From the NCBI GenBank assembly GCA_040507985.1, contig JBEVNR010000003.1, positions 1 through 36,655 on the forward strand: 36,655 bases of DNA. Direction: 5' to 3'. The position numbers and the translations under genes are program-made. This DNA is from JBEVNR01 sp040507985 (GTDB lineage Bacteria; Pseudomonadota; Alphaproteobacteria; Rickettsiales; UBA6187). Shown one piece after another: positions 31,171-36,655 of this stretch. Position 1 is the first letter of the stretch, and the number at the start of each line of letters is the position of its first letter. The notes beneath the pieces are model-generated. The model searched no databases and was not told the DNA's origin. It worked only from the letters and a program-made list of their open reading frames with translations.

Positions 31171-32706
31171 ATGAAAAATAAGATCGTCGAACAACTGGAG
31201 TATAAACGCCAATCCGCGCGCGTCGGCGGGGGAGAAAAACGCATTCAGGCGCAACACGCGCAAGGCAAGCTCACCGCCCGCGAGCGGCTTGAAGTGTTGC
31301 TTGATCCGGATTCCTTTGAGGAATACGGCATGTTCGTCGAGCATCGTTGCTCCGATTTCGGCATGCAGGACAATAAAGTCTCCGGCGACGGCGTCATCAC
31401 CGGCCACGGCGCCGTGAACGGGCGCACCGTTTTCGTCTATTCCCAGGATTTTACCGTGCTCGGCGGGTCGCTCAGCGAAACCAACGCCGAAAAAATATGT
31501 CGCCTGATGGACATGGCCGTGCGCGTCGGGGCGCCCGTCATCGGCATTAACGACTCCGGCGGCGCGCGCATTCAAGAAGGCGTCAACTCGCTTGGGGGGT
31601 ACGGCGAAATTTTCCGCCGCAACGTCATGGCGTCGGGCGTCATTCCGCAAATTTCGCTCATTATGGGACCGTGCGCCGGCGGCGCCGTCTATTCTCCCGC
31701 CCTCACCGACTTTACCATGATGACGCGCAGCGGCTCTTATATGTTCGTCACCGGCCCGGAAGTGGTGAAAACCGTCACGCACGAAGACGTCACGCGCGAC
31801 GAACTTGGCGGCGCCGACGTCCACACCAAAAAAACGGGGGTCGCCGACCTCGCCTTCGACAACGACGTGGAGTTGCTGTTGCAAACGCGCCGGCTTGTTA
31901 ACTTCCTTCCCTCGTCGAACCGCTCCGGCGTGCCGACGCGTCCCACGCACGACTATGCCGACCGGCTTGACTTATCGCTCAATTCCCTCGCGCCGGACAA
32001 CCCGAACAAACCCTACGACATTAAAGACCTGCTGCACCGTATCGTCGACGAGGGCGATTTTTTCGAGCTGCAACCGGACTACGCGAAAAATATCGTCATC
32101 GGCTTCGGGCGCATGGAAGGCTCGACCGTCGGATTCGTCGCCAACCAGCCGATGCATTTGGCCGGCTGTCTTGACATCGACGCCTCGCGCAAGGCCGCGC
32201 GTTTCGTGCGTTTCTGCGACGCCTTCGAGATTCCCGTCGTGACGTTCGTCGACGTGCCGGGATTTTTGCCCGGCGTATCGCAGGAACATCAGGGCATCAT
32301 CAAGCACGGCGCCAAATTGCTCTACGCCTATGCCGAGGCGACGGTGCCGAAAATTACCGTCATCACCCGCAAAGCCTATGGCGGGGCCTATATCGTGATG
32401 AATTCCAAGCACTTGCGCGGCGACCTCAACTACGCCTGGGCGAACGCCGAAATCGCCGTGATGGGGCCCAAAGGCGCGGCAAAAATTCTGTTTAAAGACA
32501 AGGCCGACGACGACGCTGAAATGGAACGCCTGTCGCAAGAATATATCGACCGTTTCGCCTCGCCCTTCGCGGCGGCGGCGCGCGGATTCATCGACGAAGT
32601 CATCCGCCCCCAAAACACGCGCTGGCGCCTGTGCCGCGCGCTTAGCCTGCTGAAAAATAAGAAAGAGTCCATGCCGGCGAAGAAGCACGACAATTTGCCG
32701 CTGTAG
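31171..32706 (+). CDS. pccB: propionyl-CoA carboxylase beta subunit (carboxyltransferase)
   Basis: Carboxyltransferase subunit that moves carboxyl from biotin to propionyl-CoA, giving methylmalonyl-CoA. The 511 residues match PccB of alphaproteobacteria: ARVGGGEKRIQAQHAQGKLTARERL near the start and FTVLGGSLSETNAEKI. INDSGGARIQEGVNSLGGYGEIF and MGPCAGGAVYSPALTDF form the first oxyanion region. VTFVDVPGFLPGVSQEHQGIIKHGAKLLYAYAEATVPKITVITRKAYGGAY forms the second, quoted here only as landmarks (VPGFLPGVSQEHQGI is diagnostic). The biotin-carrying PccA subunit is not in the window. Methylcrotonyl-CoA carboxylase is the less likely alternative. Confidence 0.93.
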   Translation: MKNKIVEQLEYKRQSARVGGGEKRIQAQHAQGKLTARERLEVLLDPDSFEEYGMFVEHRCSDFGMQDNKVSGDGVITGHGAVNGRTVFVYSQDFTVLGGSLSETNAEKICRLMDMAVRVGAPVIGINDSGGARIQEGVNSLGGYGEIFRRNVMASGVIPQISLIMGPCAGGAVYSPALTDFTMMTRSGSYMFVTGPEVVKTVTHEDVTRDELGGADVHTKKTGVADLAFDNDVELLLQTRRLVNFLPSSNRSGVPTRPTHDYADRLDLSLNSLAPDNPNKPYDIKDLLHRIVDEGDFFELQPDYAKNIVIGFGRMEGSTVGFVANQPMHLAGCLDIDASRKAARFVRFCDAFEIPVVTFVDVPGFLPGVSQEHQGIIKHGAKLLYAYAEATVPKITVITRKAYGGAYIVMNSKHLRGDLNYAWANAEIAVMGPKGAAKILFKDKADDDAEMERLSQEYIDRFASPFAAAARGFIDEVIRPQNTRWRLCRALSLLKNKKESMPAKKHDNLPL

Positions 32707-32739
32707 CGCACACAACCTAGCGGCCATTAAAATAAAAAC

Positions 32740-32768
32740 TTTACATGTGCGGCGACGAATGTTAGAAG
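32740..32768 (+). promoter_or_regulatory. sigma70-like promoter for prs
   Basis: TTTACA (32740-32745, 5 of 6) and TAGAAG (32763-32768, 4 of 6) are separated by 17 bases. The predicted start near 32775 lies inside the GAAC-N7-GAAC box that follows. Confidence 0.45.
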
Positions 32769-32782
32769 AACGTTCTTAGAAC
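32768..32782. promoter_or_regulatory. LexA-like box (GAAC-N7-GAAC)
   Basis: GAAC, GTTCTTA, GAAC. Read on the other strand this is GTTC-N7-GTTC, the direct-repeat LexA site known from alphaproteobacteria. It also overlaps a 12-bp palindrome (AAGAACGTTCTT, 32766-32777). It covers the predicted transcription start of prs. Placement favours a repressor site, but the match is short and prs is not a usual SOS gene. Confidence 0.3.
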
Positions 32783-32824
32783 AGCGTTGGCGCTTGCGTG
32801 ACTACATAACTAAATTGCCGCTCC

Positions 32825-33757
32825 ATGAAAATTATCGCCGGAAACAGCAACCCGCCGCTCGCTCGGTCGTTGGCGCAGTGCTTGGACGCACCGCTGACCA
32901 ACGCGTCGATCAAGCGTTTCGCCGACATGGAGGTATTCGTCGAGATAAACGAGAACATGCGCGGCGAAGACGTGTTCATCGTGCAATCCACCTCTTACCC
33001 CGCGAACGACAATATTATGGAGTTGCTGGTGATGATGGACGCGGTGCGCCGCGCGTCCGCCCGTCGCATTACGGCGGTGGTGCCGTATTTCGGCTATGCC
33101 CGGCAAGATCGCAAGCCCGGTCCGCGCACGCCCATTTCGGCAAAGCTCGTTGCCAACCTCATTACTGCGGCCGGCGCGCATCGGGTGTTGTGCATGGATT
33201 TACACGCGGGGCAAATTCAAGGGTTTTTTGACATTCCCGTGGATAATCTGTTTCCGCTACCGGTGTTTATCGAACACATTATTCAACAATTTACCGACAA
33301 GCCGCTTACCGTCGTGTCGCCCGACATCGGCGGCGTCGTCCGCGCGCGCGCGCTTGCGCAAAAAATAGGCGCGCAATTGGCGGTGGTGGACAAGCGGCGG
33401 GAGCGTCCCGGTGAATCGGAAGTGATGAACGTTATCGGCGACGTTGCGGGAAAGACCTGCATTATCGTCGACGACATCGTCGATTCCGCCGGCACGTTAT
33501 GCAATGCGGCGGCGGCGATTAAGCAGCGCGGCGCCGACGCCGTCTATGCCTACGTCACCCACGGGGTGTTGTCGGGAGAGGCCGCGAATAGGGTGCGTGG
33601 CTCGGCGCTGGAAAAATTAATCGTGACCGACAGCATTTTGCCCACCGACGCCGTGAAAAACACTCCCAACATCGAGATTCTCACCGTGGCCCCGCTTATG
33701 GCCAAGGCGGTGAAAAGCATCATGGACGAATCGTCCATTTCCGTCTTGTTTATGTAA
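32825..33757 (+). CDS. prs: ribose-phosphate pyrophosphokinase
   Basis: Prs makes PRPP from ribose-5-phosphate and ATP for nucleotide, histidine and tryptophan synthesis. The 310 residues contain IKRFADMEVFVEINENMRGEDVF near the start. VVPYFGYARQDRKPGPRTPISAK is the catalytic flexible region; CMDLHAGQIQGFFDIPVDNL follows. The PRPP loop is IIVDDIVDSAGTL. Length is typical for the bacterial enzyme. The ATG at 32825 has no clear ribosome site. rplY and pth follow, an order often seen in alphaproteobacteria. Confidence 0.97.
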   Translation: MKIIAGNSNPPLARSLAQCLDAPLTNASIKRFADMEVFVEINENMRGEDVFIVQSTSYPANDNIMELLVMMDAVRRASARRITAVVPYFGYARQDRKPGPRTPISAKLVANLITAAGAHRVLCMDLHAGQIQGFFDIPVDNLFPLPVFIEHIIQQFTDKPLTVVSPDIGGVVRARALAQKIGAQLAVVDKRRERPGESEVMNVIGDVAGKTCIIVDDIVDSAGTLCNAAAAIKQRGADAVYAYVTHGVLSGEAANRVRGSALEKLIVTDSILPTDAVKNTPNIEILTVAPLMAKAVKSIMDESSISVLFM

Positions 33758-33782
33758 ATTAAAGCAACGTAAGGAAAAATTT

Positions 33783-34415
33783 ATGTCCCAAATTTCCGTT
33801 TCCCTAAGCGCAGAAAAGCGCGACGACTTACGCAGAGGCACGACCAACCGCTTGCGCCGGGAAGGCAAGCTGCCGGCGGTGCTGTGCGGCAAGGGCCGGG
33901 ATTCCGTTTCCATCTCGGTAGACGGCAAGGCATTGAACGCCGTATATTTTAAGGGCGGATTTTTCTCTCAATTGGTGGAGTTGGACTTTAACGGAGAAAA
34001 AGTCACGGCCCTTCCCAAGGTGTTGCAACTCCATCCCGTCACCGACATGCCGTTGCATGCGGACTTCGTGTGCGTCGACGCGCATCAAGCCATTACGGTG
34101 CCGGTGCCGATCACGTTCGTCAACCACGAAAAATCTCCCGGAATAAAGCGCGGCGGCGTGCTCAACATCGTGCGCCGAACGGTGGACATTACCTGCAGAG
34201 CCGACGACATTCCGTCGCGTTTTGAGATCGACTTGAGCGGTCGCCACATTGGCCAAAGCATTCACGTGCGCCATTTGAACCTGCCCGACCATTGGAAACC
34301 CGCCATTTCCGATCGCGACTTCACCATCGCCACGATTATGGGCAAGGGAGGAAAGAGCGACGCGCTTGACGAGGCCGAGGAAACCGCCGCGCCGGCTGCC
34401 GCCGCGAAGAAATAA
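33783..34415 (+). CDS. rplY: 50S ribosomal protein L25/general stress protein Ctc
   Basis: L25 binds 5S rRNA in the large subunit. The 210-residue protein is the long, two-domain Ctc type. The N-terminal 5S-binding domain (RRGTTNRLRREGKLPAVLCGKG, about 17-38) is followed by the TL5-type beta domain (VDAHQAITVPVPITFVN, RRTVDITCRADDIPSRFEIDLSG). An Ala-rich tail ends in AAPAAAAKK. AAGGA precedes the ATG at 33783. It sits 25 bases after prs and 19 bases before pth. Confidence 0.96.
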   Translation: MSQISVSLSAEKRDDLRRGTTNRLRREGKLPAVLCGKGRDSVSISVDGKALNAVYFKGGFFSQLVELDFNGEKVTALPKVLQLHPVTDMPLHADFVCVDAHQAITVPVPITFVNHEKSPGIKRGGVLNIVRRTVDITCRADDIPSRFEIDLSGRHIGQSIHVRHLNLPDHWKPAISDRDFTIATIMGKGGKSDALDEAEETAAPAAAAKK

Positions 34416-34434
34416 CGTCGGCGTCTCCTTGGTT

Positions 34435-35031
34435 ATGGAGGGGATACGATGGATAGCGGGGCTGGGCAATCCCGGATCCGCCTATCATAATACGAGGCAT
34501 AACGTCGGATTCCGTTTTGTGGACGCCGTCGCGAGTAGGATCGGCGTGGAAAGCGCAGGCAAAGATAAATATCGCTCCGTTTTTTATGTCGCCGCTTGTG
34601 AAGGCCGGCCGTTTTTTCTTCAAAAGCCGATGACTTATATGAACCGCTCCGGCGACGCCTTATTGCCGGTCATGCAATTTTATAAGTTAAGGCCGGAAAA
34701 CCTGCTTGTCGTGCATGACGATATTGACCTTTCCTTCGGAAAGATTCGTTTTAAGCAAGGGGGAGGACATGGAGGGCATAACGGGCTGAAGAGCGCGGAC
34801 GCCGCCGTGGGGGCGAATTATTATCGGTTGCGCGTGGGAATAGGCAGGCCGCCCCATAAGGAGTATGACGTGGCCGGTTACGTGCTGGAAAATTTTTCCG
34901 CCGAAGAGGGCGTTCGCGTCGACGCCCTATGCGATTTTTTTTCCTCTCGACTGGGCGACCTCCTGTCGGACGCGAAGCGGCAAGGGCTGCTTTCCGCCTA
35001 TGCGGAGGCAGGCGGCGCCAAGGCGACGTAA
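34435..35031 (+). CDS. pth: peptidyl-tRNA hydrolase
   Basis: Pth releases peptides from stalled peptidyl-tRNA. The 198 residues show the GLGNPG start and catalytic His in NTRHNVGFRFVD. FFLQKPMTYMNRSG, LLVVHDDIDLSFGKIRFKQGGGHGGHNGLKS and RVGIGRPPHKEYDVAGYVLENF follow; the Asn/His and Gly-rich parts are the substrate-binding motifs. The ATG at 34435 is chosen because it places GLGNPG at the normal distance. A longer frame from 34366 overlaps rplY. No strong ribosome site is visible, so coupling to rplY is likely. Confidence 0.96.
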   Translation: MEGIRWIAGLGNPGSAYHNTRHNVGFRFVDAVASRIGVESAGKDKYRSVFYVAACEGRPFFLQKPMTYMNRSGDALLPVMQFYKLRPENLLVVHDDIDLSFGKIRFKQGGGHGGHNGLKSADAAVGANYYRLRVGIGRPPHKEYDVAGYVLENFSAEEGVRVDALCDFFSSRLGDLLSDAKRQGLLSAYAEAGGAKAT

Positions 35032-35061
35032 ACGAAATTTATGCGAGGCGCGGGGGGCCGT

Positions 35062-35337
35062 ATGGAAGGCGGGCAAGTCATCGAAATAGCCGAAATGGCC
35101 GTATTTACGATGCTGAAGATGTCGCTCCCCCTGATGCTTACCGCGCTGGCGGTCGGATTGGTCATTTCATTGTTCCAAGCCCTGACGCAAATACAAGAGA
35201 ACACCCTGTCCTTCATTCCTAAAATTATCGTGATGACGCTCGTCATGTTGGCGTTGTTGCCTATGGCCGGGCATGAGATTGAGCGATTCACCGCCCATGT
35301 GTTCACCCTTATCGCCACGCCGGAGGAGACCGGTTGA
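35062..35337 (+). CDS. fliQ: flagellar biosynthetic protein FliQ
   Basis: FliQ is part of the FliPQR export gate of the flagellar type III apparatus in the inner membrane. The 91 residues give two transmembrane helices with the hallmark LVISLFQALTQIQENTLSFIPKI. The ATG at 35062 matches the family length (about 89). An ATG at 35041 would add seven Gly/Arg-rich residues. A type III secretion homologue (SctS) is possible, but the TQIQENTLSFIPKI loop fits FliQ well. It lies 30 bases after pth and ends just before xthA; no other flagellar gene is in the window. Confidence 0.92.
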   Translation: MEGGQVIEIAEMAVFTMLKMSLPLMLTALAVGLVISLFQALTQIQENTLSFIPKIIVMTLVMLALLPMAGHEIERFTAHVFTLIATPEETG

Positions 35338-35338
35338 C

Positions 35339-36130
35339 GTGCCCTTGCTAAAAATCATGAGTTGGAACGTGAATTCGGTCCGGCTCCGCCTGGGGTTGGT
35401 GGCCGAGATGACCCGCGCTTACGCGCCGGACGTGTTGTGCTTGCAGGAGACAAAAACGGAAGACGCGTTTTTTCCGCGCGATGCGATACTGAATATGGGA
35501 TATGCGGACGTGCGGTTCGCCGGGCAGAAATCTTACAACGGCGTGGCTATCTTGTCCCGCCTGAAGCTGTCGAACGTCGTGACGGAAAAAATGGCGGGGG
35601 AGGGCGACGCGCGGCATATTTCGGCCTTTCTTCCGTGCGGGCTGGAAGTGCATAACCTCTACGTTCCCGCCGGCGGCGACGTGCCGGACGCGCGCGTCAA
35701 TCCCAAGTTCGCCCATAAGCTGCGAGCGCTGGAGTGGATGCGGGAGCGTTTCGGGGGAGAGCAGGGGCGTTGTGTCTTGGCGGGAGATTTTAACGTCGCG
35801 CCTTGCGAGCGCGACGTATGGTCGCACGCGCAATTGGCGAACGTCGTCTCGCACACCGAGCCGGAGGTGGCGCGTCTGAACGCGGCGCGATTGGCCGGAG
35901 GGTGGACGGACGCCGCGCGCGCATTCCTGCCCCCCGACGTTCGGTCTTATAGCTGGTGGAGTTACCGAAACCGCGATTGGCGCACCTCGAACAGGGGGCG
36001 AAGGCTCGACCATATCTGGTGTTCCCCGGATGTGGCCGGGGCATTGGCCGGGTACGCTTGTTTTCCCGAATGTCGCGACGCCGTGAAGCCGGGCGACCAC
36101 GTGCCGGTGATGGCGTATTTCCGTTTGTAA
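35339..36130 (+). CDS. xthA: exodeoxyribonuclease III
   Basis: Exonuclease III/AP endonuclease of base-excision repair. The 263 residues show LKIMSWNVNSVRLRL, the metal-binding Glu in CLQETKTEDAFFP and YNGVAILSR. HNLYVPAGGD, LAGDFNVAPCERDVW and SYSWWSYRNRDWRTSNRGRRLDHIW follow, with GDHVPVMAYFRL holding the catalytic Asp-His. I choose the GTG at 35339, one base after the fliQ stop, because GGAGGAG lies 10 bases upstream and because VPLLKIMSWN matches the usual N-terminus. The ATG at 35357 would be too short, and an earlier start lies inside fliQ. Confidence 0.95.
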   Translation: MPLLKIMSWNVNSVRLRLGLVAEMTRAYAPDVLCLQETKTEDAFFPRDAILNMGYADVRFAGQKSYNGVAILSRLKLSNVVTEKMAGEGDARHISAFLPCGLEVHNLYVPAGGDVPDARVNPKFAHKLRALEWMRERFGGEQGRCVLAGDFNVAPCERDVWSHAQLANVVSHTEPEVARLNAARLAGGWTDAARAFLPPDVRSYSWWSYRNRDWRTSNRGRRLDHIWCSPDVAGALAGYACFPECRDAVKPGDHVPVMAYFRL

Positions 36131-36160
36131 GAAAAAACGTCGCCGAGGCCATGAAGACGA

Positions 36161-36189
36161 TTGACAATGGCGGTCGCTTGGCATAAGTA
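36161..36189 (+). promoter_or_regulatory. possible promoter for tRNA-Tyr-tRNA-Gly-tuf
   Basis: A perfect -35 TTGACA at 36161-36166 is followed by CATAAG at 15 bases or TAAGTA at 17 bases, neither a good -10. A consensus -35 about 120 bases ahead of the tRNAs and tuf makes it the best candidate. Confidence 0.45.
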
Positions 36190-36254
36190 AATGTAACCTG
36201 CGAAGGGTCGTTTGGTTCAGGCGGTCGGAATTGAAAAATTAGCCGAACTCCGAA

Positions 36255-36288
36255 CGTCGCGTCAGTGGCGCGATTTTTCGACGCGACG
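36255..36288 (+). other. 9-bp hairpin abutting the tRNA-Tyr 5' end
   Basis: CGTCGCGTC pairs perfectly with GACGCGACG around a 16-base loop that includes five T. Its last base is the first base of the tRNA. In the precursor it would stack directly on the acceptor stem, at the RNase P cleavage site. Confidence 0.5.
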
Positions 36289-36372
36289 GAGGGGTGGCCG
36301 AGTGGTTAATGGCAGCAGACTGTAAATCTGCCCGCATAGCGTACGCAGGTTCGAATCCTGCCCCCTCCACCA
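36288..36372 (+). tRNA. tRNA-Tyr (anticodon GTA)
   Basis: A class II tRNA: acceptor GGAGGGG with CCCCTCC, D arm GCCGAGTGGTTAATGGC, anticodon stem GCAGA/TCTGC around CTGTAAA (GTA), long variable arm, T arm with GGTTCGAATCC, encoded CCA. It precedes tRNA-Gly and tuf, a common bacterial arrangement. Confidence 0.97.
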
Positions 36373-36426
36373 TCGTCTCCAAAGGAAAGACGTTCGTCGT
36401 CTGCAAAAGCGGCGAACATAAAGTGT

Positions 36427-36500
36427 GCGGGCGTAGCATAGTGGTAATGCATCGGCCTTCCAAGCCGACGAGGAGGGTTCGATTCCCTTCGCCCGCTCCA
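36427..36500 (+). tRNA. tRNA-Gly (anticodon TCC)
   Basis: Acceptor GCGGGCG with CGCCCGC, D arm AGCATAGTGGTAATGC, anticodon stem TCGGC/GCCGA around CTTCCAA (TCC), T arm GGGTTCGATTCCC, discriminator T and encoded CCA. It lies 54 bases after tRNA-Tyr and 34 bases before tuf. Confidence 0.97.
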
Positions 36501-36534
36501 AAACGTAAAAAAGCAACAAGGCGGAGCTTTAGCG

Positions 36535-36655
36535 ATGAGCAAGGAAAAATTCGAGCGTACGAAGCCGCACGTGAACATCGGGACGATCGGTCACGTTGAC
36601 CACGGGAAGACGACGTTGACGGCGGCGCTGACGAAGGAGTACAACCCGAAGAACG
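36535..36655 (+). CDS. tuf: elongation factor Tu (5' part, cut by window edge)
   Basis: EF-Tu brings aminoacyl-tRNA to the ribosome as a GTP complex. Only the first 40 codons are present. They read MSKEKFERTKPHVNIGTIGH, then VDHGKTTLTAALTKEY, with the G1 P-loop GHVDHGKT. AAGGCGGAG lies before the ATG. Synonymous codon choice here favours third-position G strongly (ACG, GCG, GGG, AAG), as expected of a highly expressed gene. It is cotranscribed with the two tRNAs. Confidence 0.97.
   Translation, partial: MSKEKFERTKPHVNIGTIGHVDHGKTTLTAALTKEYNPKN

Overview
The window is about 36.7 kb of a GC-rich bacterial chromosome that looks alphaproteobacterial. The evidence is a Rickettsia-type 17 kDa lipoprotein, a ComEC without an evident metallo-hydrolase domain, the fabI-aroC and prs-rplY-pth neighbourhoods, PHB-type short-chain dehydrogenases, pccB, and a GTTC/GAAC-type LexA-like box. 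I cannot name a genus. Most of the window is dense housekeeping sequence, with short accessory stretches between core genes.

Layout. 1-115: tail of an IS110-family transposase. 152-3339 (minus): tRNA-Leu, comEC, ybaB, recR. 3542-6353 (plus): proA, a 3-hydroxybutyrate dehydrogenase and lipB behind a good sigma70-like promoter. 6418-7224 (minus): an exported phytochelatin-synthase-like protease. 7488-13513 (minus): an accessory block with a 1199-residue protein built from about 25 copies of a 32-residue YD-like repeat, then a membrane-anchored TPR protein and a DUF2786 protein. 13747-18919 (plus): fumC, 17 kDa lipoprotein, fabI, aroC, and a lone type II/IV pseudopilin-like protein. 18933-26939 (minus): argJ-murD-dsbB-dedA-terC-secD-like-pdhC-GNAT. 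26940-28763: AT-rich intergenic DNA, a 51-residue Cys-rich protein and a disordered Gly-rich protein. 28764-32706 (plus): divergent clpS, phaB, an unknown gene and pccB. 32825-36655 (plus): prs, rplY, pth, fliQ, xthA, tRNA-Tyr, tRNA-Gly and the start of tuf.

How the genes fit together. Central metabolism is represented by fumC, pdhC, pccB, bdhA, phaB and lipB. BdhA and PhaB suggest polyhydroxybutyrate or ketone-body turnover. LipB makes the lipoyl group that PdhC needs, although the two genes are not adjacent. Amino-acid synthesis is present (proA, argJ, aroC), as are wall and envelope functions (murD, dsbB, dedA, 17 kDa lipoprotein). A lone fliQ implies a flagellar or type III export apparatus encoded elsewhere.

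Most unusual content. (1) The 7.5-13.5 kb block of two repeat proteins plus DUF2786, which I cannot match to a described system. (2) A ClpS homologue that keeps the ClpA-facing half but lacks the N-degron pocket residues. (3) An orphan SecD-like protein in which the proton-path Asp is replaced by Ser. (4) A disordered protein carrying eukaryote-like short linear motifs. All functions are inferred by reading the sequence; no database search was run.
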